A stretch of 36,647 bases of DNA from Muribaculaceae bacterium (GTDB taxonomy: Bacteria > Bacteroidota > Bacteroidia > Bacteroidales > Muribaculaceae), in the NCBI GenBank assembly GCA_017483645.1, contig JAFUWD010000005.1, forward strand, positions 1 through 36,647, in the 5' to 3' direction. Below, one piece after another: positions 8,076 to 16,579 of this stretch. Position 1 is the first letter of the stretch. The number at the start of each line of letters is the position of its first letter. The notes under the pieces were generated by a model. The model did not search any database. It was not told the origin of the DNA and saw only the letters and a program-made list of their open reading frames with translations. The position numbers and the translations under genes are program-made.

Positions 8076-9152
8076 TTATTTCCAGAATGAGTTGATGCCC
8101 ATGATGCTGCGCACGTCGGCCAGGGTGCGTGCCGCGCGCTCGCGTGCCTGCTCGGCGCCCTGTTTGAGCACACGCGCCAAGTATTGCTCGTCGTTGCGGA
8201 TGTCGATGATGCGCTCGCGGATGGGTGCAGTCATGGCCACCACATCTTCGGCGATTTCTTTCTTCAGGTCGCCGTAACGGATGGAGCAGTTGTTGTAGGC
8301 ATCGGTGAAGAACGCCACCTTGTCGGGGGTGGACACTAACTTCAGGATGGTGAACAGGTTCTGTATGGGTTCTGCCATGGGCTGATTGGGTTCGGTGGGT
8401 CCCGAATCGGTAACAGCTCGCATCACTTTTTTGCGTATGGTTTTCTCGTCGTCGATGAGATAGATGCAGTTGCCCTCGCTCTTCCCCATCTTGCCGCTGC
8501 CGTCGAGTCCGGGCACTTTCACGGGCGCTCCGCCAAAGTTGAAGTTCTCGGGCTCTTTGAAGTACTCGGTGTCGTAGAATGCGTTGAAGCGTCGGGCAAA
8601 ACGCCGTGTGAGCTCCAGATGCTGTTCTTGGTCTTTTCCCACGGGCACATAGTCGGCATGCTGAATCAGGATGTCCACAGCCATGAGGGTGGGGTAGGTG
8701 AGCAATCCGGCATTGACCCGCTTGTTGCTTTGCGCGCCAATGATTTCTTTGGCCATGTCGGCATCTTCATCGGCTGTGGGTGCCGGTCCTATGCCCAGCG
8801 CCTTGCGTGCCTTGTCCTTGAAGGCGGCAGTGCGCATGAGCTCGCCGATGCCCACATGCATGTTGAGCAGCAGATAGAGCTCAGGTATTTCGTGCACATC
8901 GCTTTGCACAAAGATGGTGGATTTATCGGGGTCGAGACCGGCGGCAAGGTATTCGGCCACAACGCCGCGCACATTCTCGTGCAGTTGTGATGCGTCGGGG
9001 TGGGTGGTGAGTGCGTGCAGGTCGGCGATGAAGAAGTAACTGTCGTAGACCCCCTCTTGCTGCATCTTGACGAATTTGCTCAGCGCGCCCAGATAGTTGC
9101 CCAGATGAAGTTGCCCAGTGGGGCGTATGCCGCTCAGAACGATTTTTTTCAT
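8076..9152 (-). CDS. trpS: Tryptophan-tRNA ligase
   Basis: A 358-residue class I aminoacyl-tRNA synthetase that charges tRNA-Trp in the cytosol. The start at 9152 gives MKKIVLSGIRPTGQLHLGNYLGAL, where PTGxxHLGNY is the HIGH-like ATP motif. A longer in-frame start at 9221 only adds a non-conserved basic tail. The second ATP motif reads GKMGKSEGN, a KMGKS version of KMSKS. The tryptophan-pocket stretch around LTYPTLMAVDILIQHADYVPVGKDQEQHLELTR is intact. Length fits the bacterial family. The stop codon is 33 bases from the convergent LRR gene, leaving no room for a hairpin terminator. It lies 96 bases downstream of the Lrp-type regulator and may share its transcript. Confidence 0.95.
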   Translation of the reverse strand: MKKIVLSGIRPTGQLHLGNYLGALSKFVKMQQEGVYDSYFFIADLHALTTHPDASQLHENVRGVVAEYLAAGLDPDKSTIFVQSDVHEIPELYLLLNMHVGIGELMRTAAFKDKARKALGIGPAPTADEDADMAKEIIGAQSNKRVNAGLLTYPTLMAVDILIQHADYVPVGKDQEQHLELTRRFARRFNAFYDTEYFKEPENFNFGGAPVKVPGLDGSGKMGKSEGNCIYLIDDEKTIRKKVMRAVTDSGPTEPNQPMAEPIQNLFTILKLVSTPDKVAFFTDAYNNCSIRYGDLKKEIAEDVVAMTAPIRERIIDIRNDEQYLARVLKQGAEQARERAARTLADVRSIMGINSFWK

Positions 9153-9248
9153 TGTTTTTTGATAAAAAATGTGGCGTGATAAAAAGGCACGGAGAACCTT
9201 TGTGGCTGTCCTCCGCACCATGATTACTAATGACTTATGGTATGGTTG

Positions 9249-9722
9249 TCATTCCCCTTCTTCATCTCGGATGGGGATTTGGCGTTTGAACACTTCCTTG
9301 AAAGTGATAAGTGTCTCGCTTCGTCCCAATCCCATCTTGAGGAAGCGGTCGTGTATGGTCTGCAACAAGTGGTCGTTGTTTTGTGCATAGAGTTTGACAA
9401 ACATATCGTACTTGCCGGTGGTGTAGTAGCACTCTACCACTTCGGGGATGGATTTAAGACGTTCCACCACCTCGTTGAATTTCGAAGGGTCGTTGAGGAA
9501 GAATCCAATGAATGCGCAGGTTTCATAGCCCACGGCCGATGGGTTGATGAGCGAGATGGAACCGTTAATCACCCCCATGTTGTACAGTTTCTGTATGCGT
9601 TGATGGATTGCCGCGCCGCTCACGTTGCAGGCACGGGCTATCTCCAAGTATGGTTTGCGCGCATTGAGCGACAACATTTTCAGGATTTTATAATCCAGTG
9701 AATCTAGTTTTAAGTTAGCCAT
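9249..9722 (-). CDS. Lrp/AsnC family transcriptional regulator
   Basis: A 157-residue DNA-binding regulator. Residues 5-60 form the winged helix-turn-helix: LDYKILKMLSLNARKPYLEIAR, then the recognition region VSGAAIHQRIQKLYNMGVI. The remaining ~90 residues are the RAM ligand-binding domain with the usual VVECYYTTGKYDMFVKLYA core. Members oligomerise and respond to amino acids or related ligands. The neighbouring trpS suggests, but does not prove, an amino-acid link. In many Bacteroidales this is a single-copy global regulator. The ORF is complete, and its own promoter -7 box is likely at 9818-9825. Confidence 0.92.
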   Translation of the reverse strand: MANLKLDSLDYKILKMLSLNARKPYLEIARACNVSGAAIHQRIQKLYNMGVINGSISLINPSAVGYETCAFIGFFLNDPSKFNEVVERLKSIPEVVECYYTTGKYDMFVKLYAQNNDHLLQTIHDRFLKMGLGRSETLITFKEVFKRQIPIRDEEGE

Positions 9723-10016
9723 AATTGTATCGTAATTTTGAGTTGTTTTTGATTGAATGAGTTAAAAACGTAAAACACAAAATGTGATTCAAGCACAACA
9801 TTATTGTTTTCGGACAACAAAATTAAGCAAAAAAACTCAGATGATTACAATTTATAAGAAAAATTATTCAATTTTCTTCGTATTTGTTGATTTTTAACAA
9901 ATATCAATCTGTAAGGTCATGCAAAAGCACTCCTACGGCAGTTGGCAGTATCTTGCTGGATGCTGTGGGGTAATCAACGGGTGAAACCGAAAATTTGAAA
10001 GTGTTTGCGCGATGTT
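9723..10016. promoter_or_regulatory. AT-rich intergenic region with probable promoter of the Lrp-type gene
   Basis: No gene is seen here. On the minus strand TAATTTTG (complement of 9818-9825) matches the Bacteroidetes -7 box, but no TTG lies at the usual 19-20 base spacing. If used it would give a leader of about 90 bases for the Lrp-type gene. The part nearest 10016 should carry the 3' end signal of the leftward gene at 10017-11000, but no clear hairpin is visible. Confidence 0.35.
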
Positions 10017-11000
10017 TTAGTGTTGATAGGCGCGGGTGATGGTCATTTGCAGTGCTCCGTCCTGACTCACCTTCACGGTGGTGATGCGGCCGTGGGTGTC
10101 GACCTTGTAGTCGAAAGTGCGCTCGTGCGCCACTGCTTGCCCTTCGCCGAGCTCTCGGATGGCGATGAGATACTTCTTGCCTGTGGCGCTGTCGAAGTCG
10201 TAAAGATAACGGAACGCTTTTCCGCCCGTTTCCTCGCGGATGATGTAACCGTCGCGATAGAGCAGTGTGCGTGTGGTTTTGCCACTGCTGTGAATCAGCT
10301 TGGTGAGCACGCCGTAGTCACCGTAGGCGTAGGTGTAGGAGCTTTGGTCGTTGCCTTTGAGAGTCTGCAACTTGTCGGCACTGTCGAAAAAAGGCGCATA
10401 CTGCACGGCCTTCGACCCGATGCTCTCACTGCGCAAGCTGTAGCTGTGCAGGTTGTCGTAGGCATAGGTGTATTGCCTGACCACGGGCTTGCCGTTGCTG
10501 CCGACAATGGTTGATTGGGTGAGCAGCCCCTGGGCATTGAAGATGAATTGGTTGTCGCGCGGTCGCTGTTTCTTGTCGGCCCACTCGATGTGCTCATTCA
10601 CCACGCCGGTGCAGCCGTTGAAGCCCACGTCCATGTGCTCAAAACGGTAAGAGTGGGTGGGATTGTTGACCAAATTGGCGTAGAAGAGTCGGATGCGAGG
10701 CTCCTGTGCGCTCACGTCGTCGATATAGGCCACCAGCTGGTCGAGTGTGGTGGTAGCGTTGCAGTAATGCGCCACGGTGGCGGCGTCGCGGTTTTTTCGT
10801 GCTTGTTCGCGGTAGTAGCTGTCGGGGTAATTGTTCATGAAGATTTCCCAGGCATCTATGGTGTTGGCCCGTCGTGCCGCATTGTAGGCGTCGCGTTCTT
10901 CCTGTTTGAGCGAGGTGGGGTCGTTGTGGCTTTGTGCGCTTGCGGTCCATGCCATTGCGGCCAGCAGGGCTATGATAACTGCGTAATATCGGTCCATCAT
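10017..11000 (-). CDS. Secreted protein of unknown function with YD-like repeats
   Basis: A 327-residue protein I do not recognise. It begins with a signal peptide (cleavage likely after TASAQ) preceded by MM, so the start is 11000 or 10997. Residues 25-75 look helical and TPR-like (EERDAYNAARRANTIDAWEIFMNNYPDSYYREQARKN), as in proteins where a tetratricopeptide segment opens a larger domain. From about 120 on, the sequence is rich in Tyr/Asp beta-strand repeats of the kind seen in RHS/YD proteins or Bacteroidetes MORN-like wind-up repeats, for example YTYAYDNLHSYSLRSE, YTYAYGDYGVLTKLI and RTFDYKVDTHGRITTV. It is probably periplasmic or on the surface. It is transcribed away from the small gene at 11079 through overlapping promoters. 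Confidence 0.72.
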   Translation of the reverse strand: MMDRYYAVIIALLAAMAWTASAQSHNDPTSLKQEERDAYNAARRANTIDAWEIFMNNYPDSYYREQARKNRDAATVAHYCNATTTLDQLVAYIDDVSAQEPRIRLFYANLVNNPTHSYRFEHMDVGFNGCTGVVNEHIEWADKKQRPRDNQFIFNAQGLLTQSTIVGSNGKPVVRQYTYAYDNLHSYSLRSESIGSKAVQYAPFFDSADKLQTLKGNDQSSYTYAYGDYGVLTKLIHSSGKTTRTLLYRDGYIIREETGGKAFRYLYDFDSATGKKYLIAIRELGEGQAVAHERTFDYKVDTHGRITTVKVSQDGALQMTITRAYQH

Positions 11001-11026
11001 GTGTAAAAATTATGAGTTCAATCATG

Positions 11027-11058
11027 CAAAGTTACACATTTTACACTATCTTTGCAAC
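11027..11058. promoter_or_regulatory. Overlapping divergent promoters
   Basis: Leftward: TTG (complement of 11055-11057), 20 bases, TAACTTTG (complement of 11027-11034), serving the gene ending at 10017. Rightward: TATCTTTG at 11047-11054, with ATG rather than TTG at the -33 position (11024-11026), serving the small gene at 11079. The rightward -7 box lies inside the footprint of the leftward promoter, so polymerase should not be able to occupy both at once. Confidence 0.5.
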
Positions 11059-11078
11059 AACAAAGCAAAAGTTGGACC

Positions 11079-11270
11079 ATGATGACGAAAGACGATTTGA
11101 AAAACATTCCGCTGCCATTGTCCAGGGAGGACTATCTGGCACTGCGCGACTCGCATATCCCTGTGCGATTATGGCCCAAACGCCTGATTGTGGACTATGT
11201 GCGTGTTCAAGACGAGGAAATGCAGCGCCTGGTTCAGGGCAGTGCCACAGCCGGCTATGGCGACCTATAA
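11079..11270 (+). CDS. Small protein of unknown function (62-63 aa)
   Basis: A small, probably real gene. Its start is ATG at 11079 or the adjacent ATG at 11082, about 20 bases downstream of the predicted transcription start, and it ends 35 bases before the P-loop gene. The product is charged and soluble with no signal peptide: it begins MTKDDLKNIPLPLSREDYLA and continues with RDSHIPVRLWPKRLIVDYVRVQDEEMQRL. I do not recognise it. A promoter directly in front, codon usage like the neighbouring genes and close spacing to the next gene support it. Its place directly upstream of a zeta-toxin-like protein invites comparison with an antitoxin, but the sequence gives no direct evidence for that. Confidence 0.6.
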   Translation: MMTKDDLKNIPLPLSREDYLALRDSHIPVRLWPKRLIVDYVRVQDEEMQRLVQGSATAGYGDL

Positions 11271-11305
11271 CAAGAATATTACTAATATTAAAACAATAGA
11301 TATCT

Positions 11306-12268
11306 ATGAAAAAGAGTTTTTTACTGTTTACACTGATGATGTTTGCCGTTTTGATGCCTGCCATGGCGCAGGAGCATCAATGCAATGGCAAAGACAAGGC
11401 ATGTGACGGTGCCACGATGGAGTGCTGCCAGAAGAAAGTGCTTGTGGGTCAGCAGGCCGAGGCCTGGGCACGCGAGAACGCCGACCGTCTGGTTGATAAC
11501 TATCTGGCCAAGGCCGGCAACAAGCTCGACCCTGATGAACTGCGCAAAGAACTGGCCGAGATAGGCTACGACGGAACCGATGTGCCCAGCTACCGTGCTG
11601 CTGAGAAGGTGCTGGTGGAGCGAGCCTACGAGCGTATGCTGGCCAGTGCCGTGGCCGCTGGAAAAACGAGCATCATCCTTCTCACCGGAACGGGTGGCAG
11701 CGGAAAGAGCTATTCCACCCGCACCATGGACTTCTCGGGCGAGGGCTTGCTCTACGACAGCGCTTTTAACAGTTATAAGAAGCTGTCGAGTGTCATCGAC
11801 CAAGCCAAGGCTGCCGGGATGACCCATATCAAGGTGATTGCCATCTACAATGATTTGATTACCTGCTTCAAGAACAGCATCGCCCGTGGCAAGCGTGCCA
11901 AGCGTTTCCTGGGACTGAATTATCTGATAGGAGCTTTCCGTAACAATATCAACAAGATACCATTGCTGCACATGAATTATCCCGATGTGGAACTGGTCAC
12001 CATTGACAATACGGGCAACAACGGTGGACGTCCGGTCACCGTGGAGGAGGCCGAGCAATGGCAGTACGACGTGCCCGCCGAGCTGATTGTGCGCATGCTG
12101 GGTCACTTCTTGCACGAGATTGATGAAAGCGAGCTGGTGGGGCAGCAAATCCTGTCGGTGGCCGGTGACGACTACCTGCAAATCGAGGGCATGAACGACA
12201 CCGGTGAGGCGCTTGCTCGCGAAATCGACCGCCGCGTGCAGGCCGTCAAACAAGAAATGAATCGTTAA
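11306..12268 (+). CDS. Exported zeta-toxin-like P-loop protein
   Basis: A 320-residue protein with two parts that do not usually go together. Residues 1-22 are a convincing signal peptide (basic start, long hydrophobic core, AMAQ cleavage site), followed by a Cys-rich stretch (Cys26, 33, 40, 41). From about residue 120 there is a nucleotide-binding P-loop domain: Walker A GTGGSGKS at 128-135 (Lys134) after a hydrophobic strand, then YDSAFNSYKKLSSVIDQA, then HIKVIAIYNDLITCFKNSIARG, then ELVTIDNTGNNGG. This order (Walker A, a DSxF-type acidic motif, a strand with IYND, a basic helix) resembles zeta-toxin/UDP-N-acetylglucosamine kinase-like proteins found on plasmids and other elements. A kinase outside the cytosol would lack ATP, so function and location are open. 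It ends 10 bases before the OPT transporter gene and is probably co-transcribed with it. Confidence 0.65.
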   Translation: MKKSFLLFTLMMFAVLMPAMAQEHQCNGKDKACDGATMECCQKKVLVGQQAEAWARENADRLVDNYLAKAGNKLDPDELRKELAEIGYDGTDVPSYRAAEKVLVERAYERMLASAVAAGKTSIILLTGTGGSGKSYSTRTMDFSGEGLLYDSAFNSYKKLSSVIDQAKAAGMTHIKVIAIYNDLITCFKNSIARGKRAKRFLGLNYLIGAFRNNINKIPLLHMNYPDVELVTIDNTGNNGGRPVTVEEAEQWQYDVPAELIVRMLGHFLHEIDESELVGQQILSVAGDDYLQIEGMNDTGEALAREIDRRVQAVKQEMNR

Positions 12269-12278
12269 AGCCATAAAA

Positions 12279-14231
12279 ATGAACGAAGAAAAATTGAAGC
12301 AACTCGACGAGATGACATTGCCCGACAATGCGTTTCGTGAACTCCAGCCGGGCGAGAAGTATGTGCCCGTGCTCAAGCCTGACAAGTCATATCCCGAGGT
12401 GACACCCTACTCGGTGTCGATGGGTTTGATAATGGCTGTGATTTTCAGCGCCGCCGCGGCTTATTTGGGACTGAAAGTGGGGCAGGTGTTTGAGGCGGCA
12501 ATCCCCATCGCCATCATTGCTGCCGGCATCGCCGGCGCCACCAAGCGCAAGAACTCACTGGGCGAGAATGTGATTATCCAGTCGATTGGCGCCGCATCGG
12601 GCATCGTGGTGGCGGGAGCCATCTTTACGCTGCCGGCACTCTACATCCTACAAGCTAAATATCCCGAAATTACGGTGAACTTCCTGGAGGTGTTCCTCAG
12701 CTCATTGCTGGGCGGCTTGCTGGGCATTCTCATGTTCATCCCTTTCCGCAAATATTTTGTGAGCGACATGCATGGCAAGTTCCCCTTCCCCGAGGCCACA
12801 GCCACCACACAGGTGCTTATCAGCGGCCAAAAGGGCGGTGAACAGGCCAAACCACTGCTCATTGCCGGCTTGGTGGGCGGAATCTATGACTTCCTGCTAT
12901 CCACATTCGGCTGGTGGAAAGAAGTGCTTACCACTGCAGCCATTCCTTCCCTGCAACATGTGACCGACAACTTGAAGATGGTGTTTAAAATCAACACCAG
13001 TGCGGCTATCGTGGGCCTGGGCTACATTGTGGGCTTGCGTTATGCGTTCATCATCTTTGCCGGCAGTGCATTCATCTGGTGGATTATTGTTCCGCTCATG
13101 GGTATGAATCCCGACATGGCATCCTCTTCGGCCGACGAGATTTTCAAGAACGGCGCGCGTTACATCGGCATTGGTGGCATCGCCATGAGTGGCATCATCG
13201 GCATCATCAAGCAGTGGGGTGTGATTAAGAGTGCAGTGGGTCTGGCCGGCAAGGCTTTCAAGGGCCAAGACGAGAATGTGCAAGTGGAGCGCCATCAGCA
13301 GGACATCTCCATGAAGGTGCTGGTGTTTGCGCTGGCTGCTGCCTTGCTCGTGACGCTTGTTTTCTTCTATGTGGGTGTGATTCATAACTTGGTGCAGTCG
13401 TTGGTGGCCTTTGTGGTGGTCACTGTGATTGCATTCTTGTTCACCACAGTTGCGGCCAACGCCATTGCTATCGTGGGCAGTAACCCTGTGAGTGGTATGA
13501 CGTTGATGACACTCATCATCGCCAGCGGCATCTTTGTGGCCGTGGGGCTTAATGGCGCGCAAGGCATTGTTGCCTCGATGGTGATTGGAGGCGTAGTGTG
13601 CACTGCGTTGTCGATGGCCGGTGGTATGGTCACCGATATGAAGGTGGGTTATTGGTTAGGAACCACACCAGCCAAGCAACAGACCTGGAAGGCTGTGGGC
13701 ACATTGCTCAGCGCGGCTACCGTGGGTGGCGTGATGATTATCTTGAACAAGGCTTACGGTTTTGTGGGTGATAATGCGCTGGTGGCACCTCAAGCCAACG
13801 CTATGGCTGCCGTCATCGACCCGCTTATGATGGGTGGTGAAACGCCGTGGCTGCTCTACATCGTGGGGGCCATCTTGGCTTTGCTGCTCAACTGGCTGGG
13901 CGTTCCGGCGTTGGCTTTCTCGTTGGGAATGTTCATTCCATTGCAACTCAATGTGCCCCTGCTTGTGGGTGGCATCGTGAGCTGGTTTGTGGGTTCACGC
14001 AGCAAGGACGCTGCTGTGAATAAGGCACGTCAGGAGCATGGCACTTTGCTGGCCAGCGGATTTATCGCCGGCGGTGCGCTCATGGGCGTGGTGAGTGCCG
14101 GTATGCTCTTCTTCGGCTTCAAGTATGAGAGTCCGGTGGGCGAGACGGCAAGCAATGTGCTGGCTATTGTGATGTATGCTGCACTGCTCACCTATCTGGC
14201 TGTGTCGTGCATCCGTTCCAAAAAAGGATAA
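12279..14231 (+). CDS. OPT family oligopeptide transporter
   Basis: A 650-residue inner-membrane protein with about 14-16 membrane spans, matching the bacterial OPT group (TIGR00733 type). Diagnostic stretches include an early AAYLGLKVGQVFEAAIPIAI, then NVIIQSIGAASGIVVAGAIF and the FPFPEATATTQVLISGQKGG loop, and in the second half IVGSNPVSGMTLMTLIIASG. Family members take up small peptides or metal chelates by proton coupling; the substrate here is unknown. A hydrophilic N-terminal tail of about 40 residues precedes the first span. The gene follows the exported P-loop protein by 10 bases and is closed by the hairpin at 14261-14300. Confidence 0.92.
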   Translation: MNEEKLKQLDEMTLPDNAFRELQPGEKYVPVLKPDKSYPEVTPYSVSMGLIMAVIFSAAAAYLGLKVGQVFEAAIPIAIIAAGIAGATKRKNSLGENVIIQSIGAASGIVVAGAIFTLPALYILQAKYPEITVNFLEVFLSSLLGGLLGILMFIPFRKYFVSDMHGKFPFPEATATTQVLISGQKGGEQAKPLLIAGLVGGIYDFLLSTFGWWKEVLTTAAIPSLQHVTDNLKMVFKINTSAAIVGLGYIVGLRYAFIIFAGSAFIWWIIVPLMGMNPDMASSSADEIFKNGARYIGIGGIAMSGIIGIIKQWGVIKSAVGLAGKAFKGQDENVQVERHQQDISMKVLVFALAAALLVTLVFFYVGVIHNLVQSLVAFVVVTVIAFLFTTVAANAIAIVGSNPVSGMTLMTLIIASGIFVAVGLNGAQGIVASMVIGGVVCTALSMAGGMVTDMKVGYWLGTTPAKQQTWKAVGTLLSAATVGGVMIILNKAYGFVGDNALVAPQANAMAAVIDPLMMGGETPWLLYIVGAILALLLNWLGVPALAFSLGMFIPLQLNVPLLVGGIVSWFVGSRSKDAAVNKARQEHGTLLASGFIAGGALMGVVSAGMLFFGFKYESPVGETASNVLAIVMYAALLTYLAVSCIRSKKG

Positions 14232-14260
14232 ATCAACCTGAATCAGACGCTACAAAACAA

Positions 14261-14300
14261 GCCACCCGCGGCGGTCGTCATCGACATATCCGCGGGTGGC
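14261..14300. terminator. Bidirectional terminator between the OPT gene and cysE
   Basis: Perfect 11-bp stem, GCCACCCGCGG at 14261-14271 with CCGCGGGTGGC at 14290-14300, and an 18-base loop. It lies between two convergent genes. The flank is T-containing on the plus side (TGAGTTTTAC) and more T-rich when read on the minus side (TTGTTTTGTAG), so it can serve both. Confidence 0.8.
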
Positions 14301-14326
14301 TGAGTTTTACAGTGTGATGTTGTCCG

Positions 14327-15235
14327 TCAGATGCCGGCACCGTCGGTGAAACCCGGATGGGTGTTGATTTTCCCCTGGCGTATGCGAGAGTGTGGCGGCA
14401 CGCTGTGGTCAATCCACACGTTGCCGCCAATCACCGAATCGTGGCCGATGGTGATGCGCCCCAAAATAGATGCGTTGGAGTAGACTACCACGTTGTCCTC
14501 AATGATGGGGTGGCGGGGCAGGTCGAGCAGTTGGCCCTGGGCGTCGTGTTGGAAATTTTTTGCTCCCAGCGTCACTCCCTGATAAAGCGTCACATGGTTG
14601 CCTATGATACTGGTGGCACCGATGACTACACCCGTGCCATGGTCGATGGCAAAATATTCGCCTATCTGTGCGGCAGGATGGATGTCGATGCCTGTGGATG
14701 AGTGGGCGAGTTCGGTGATGATGCGCGGAATGATGGGCACTCCCAGCTCATGCAGCGCATGTGCCGTGCGGTAATGAAGCATCACTTGTACCACCGGGTA
14801 GCTGTAGACCACTTCCCCAGCACTTTTCACCGTGGGGTCGTTGGCCATGATGGCAGCCACGTCGGTGAGCAATAATCGCCGGATTTCAGGAAGCTGGTCC
14901 ACAAACATCTGCGCCAGCCGTTGACCCATGCTTCGGCTTGTGGCCTCGTTTTGCTCGCAGCCGAAAGCCACCGCAAAAGCCACTTGGCGTGCCAGCGAGC
15001 AGTAGATGCGCTCCACGTCCACGCCTATGCGATAGGGACGCATGCGCTCGGTGGTGGCCGAACGGTCGAAAAATCCCGGAAACACCACACTGCGCACCTG
15101 CAGCATCAACTCGTTCAGTGCCTCGACCGACGGCATCACGTTGTTGCCGCGCAGTCCCATCTGCTCTTCTCGATTGCTCACCGAGGCAAGTTGCTCGGTG
15201 ACTCGTTGCAGGGTTTGGTCAATGGTTTTATTCAT
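14327..15235 (-). CDS. cysE: Serine O-acetyltransferase
   Basis: A 302-residue cytosolic enzyme that acetylates L-serine with acetyl-CoA to give O-acetylserine, the first step of cysteine synthesis. The N-terminal half is helical (the serine acetyltransferase N-terminal region). Residues about 180-290 form the left-handed beta-helix of hexapeptide repeats, with the conserved IDIHPAAQIGEYFAIDHGTG stretch (catalytic Asp-His pair) and VVIGATSIIGNHVTLYQGVTLG. The C-terminus is longer than in the enterobacterial enzyme and resembles the EpsC type found in Bacteroidetes. It lies 20 bases downstream of cysK on the same strand, so enzyme pair and substrate flow coincide: CysE makes the O-acetylserine that CysK consumes. 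Confidence 0.94.
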   Translation of the reverse strand: MNKTIDQTLQRVTEQLASVSNREEQMGLRGNNVMPSVEALNELMLQVRSVVFPGFFDRSATTERMRPYRIGVDVERIYCSLARQVAFAVAFGCEQNEATSRSMGQRLAQMFVDQLPEIRRLLLTDVAAIMANDPTVKSAGEVVYSYPVVQVMLHYRTAHALHELGVPIIPRIITELAHSSTGIDIHPAAQIGEYFAIDHGTGVVIGATSIIGNHVTLYQGVTLGAKNFQHDAQGQLLDLPRHPIIEDNVVVYSNASILGRITIGHDSVIGGNVWIDHSVPPHSRIRQGKINTHPGFTDGAGI

Positions 15236-15255
15236 GATGGTTTGGTTTGTTGGTG

Positions 15256-16170
15256 TCAGTCGAAAAGTCCGGTCGACAGGTAGCGTTCGCCAGAGTCGGG
15301 CATCAGTGCCACAATGGTTTTCCCTTCGTTTTGTGGAAGGCGTGCCAGGCGCAACGCCGCAGCGTAGGCCGCTCCCGACGAGATGCCCACCAGCACACCC
15401 TCGTTGCGTGCCAGTATACGCGCTCCCTGTCGCGCTTCTTCGTCGGTGACAGTGAGCACTATGTCCACGGCGTCGGAGTCGTAGGTCTTGGGTACAAATC
15501 CGGCACCGATTCCTTGAATTTGGTGTTTGCCAGCAACCCCCCGAGAAAGCACGGGCGATGTGGCTGGCTCCACGGCCACCACTTGCACTTGCGCATTGTG
15601 ACGGCGCAGCGCCCGCCCGGTACCGCTCACCGTCCCTCCGGTTCCAGCTCCTGCCACAAAGATGTCGACCTTCCCCTCGCTGTCGTTCCAGATTTCCTCT
15701 GCTGTGGTTCGCTCGTGCACAGCCGGGTTGGCAGGATTGTCAAATTGGCCCAAAATCACCGAGCGGGCGATTTCTTGATGCAGTTGTTCGGCGCGCGCTA
15801 TGGCACCCTGCATGCCTTCTGCCCCAGGAGTCAGTTCTAACCGGGCGCCATAGGCTTTGAGCAGGCTGCGACGCTCCAAACTCATGGTATCGGGCATGGT
15901 GAGAATCACATGGTAACCACGGGATGTGCCCACCCATGCCAGTCCCACGCCGGTGTTGCCGCTGGTGGGTTCGATGATGGTGTCGCCGGGTTTCAGAATG
16001 CCGCGTTGTTCGGAGTCTTCAATCATCGCCAAAGCCACGCGGTCCTTGACACTGCCTCCTGGGTTGAAGAATTCCAGTTTCAACACGATGCTGGCCAGTT
16101 GGCCCTCAACGATTGTTGTCTTGAGTAAGGGCGTGTGTCCGATGAGTTGGGTGAGTCGATTGTGTATCAT
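15256..16170 (-). CDS. cysK: Cysteine synthase (O-acetylserine thiol-lyase)
   Basis: A 304-residue PLP enzyme that makes L-cysteine from O-acetylserine and sulfide. The PLP lysine is Lys42 in NPGGSVKDR. The substrate loop TSGNTG follows at about residues 69-74, and the phosphate-binding glycine loop [13 protein letters not shown] comes later. The [12 protein letters not shown] stretch near the C-terminus is also conserved. Length and motifs match CysK rather than cystathionine beta-synthase, since there are no CBS domains. It is the first gene of a two-gene unit with cysE, driven by the promoter at 16202-16231. Confidence 0.95.
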   Translation of the reverse strand: MIHNRLTQLIGHTPLLKTTIVEGQLASIVLKLEFFNPGGSVKDRVALAMIEDSEQRGILKPGDTIIEPTSGNTGVGLAWVGTSRGYHVILTMPDTMSLERRSLLKAYGARLELTPGAEGMQGAIARAEQLHQEIARSVILGQFDNPANPAVHERTTAEEIWNDSEGKVDIFVAGAGTGGTVSGTGRALRRHNAQVQVVAVEPATSPVLSRGVAGKHQIQGIGAGFVPKTYDSDAVDIVLTVTDEEARQGARILARNEGVLVGISSGAAYAAALRLARLPQNEGKTIVALMPDSGERYLSTGLFD

Positions 16171-16201
16171 GTTTTTCGGGGTGATTACTTGTTAGTAATG
16201 G

Positions 16202-16231
16202 CAAAAATACATCTTTATTTTGGTTTGCCAA
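16202..16231 (-). promoter_or_regulatory. Promoter of cysK-cysE
   Basis: On the minus strand: TTG (complement of 16229-16231), 19 bases, then TATTTTTG (complement of 16202-16209), matching the Bacteroidetes pattern. The start codon at 16170 lies about 30 bases downstream. Confidence 0.55.
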
Positions 16232-16579
16232 GCATTACGGGCTGTTTTTTACTGTGATAGGTCGGTAATACGGCGGCCGCGTCGCAAATTGACATAAAAA
16301 TGAAGTGAAAATAAAGGTTGAAGTAGCGCTTTGATGTGAAATGTGGACATTTTTGGCTGCTTTTATTTTCTTTCTTCAAAATAGTTTGGTTCTGCCAAAA
16401 TAAAGCTGAACTGTTGCTTTAACAGTTTCCGCCACATCTCCTGACAATGAGTGCCACGGCGAGATATCGTCATTTATAAGACTTCCGTTAATCAGTGTTA
16501 ATCCCCGCGCGGTTTTTGTGTCATTTAAACTGCAAAGTATTATCTTAGCGGAATAAAAATCCCAATCAATCGGAAAACC
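16232..16579. other. Intergenic region upstream of the GH53 gene
   Basis: No gene is supported here. A near-consensus -7 box TATCTTAG at about 16540-16547 (one mismatch to TAnnTTTG) could serve the galactanase gene, with a leader of about 30 bases, but no -33 TTG is correctly spaced. A leftward reading frame that continues from inside the GH53 gene into this region is a shadow. Confidence 0.35.
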
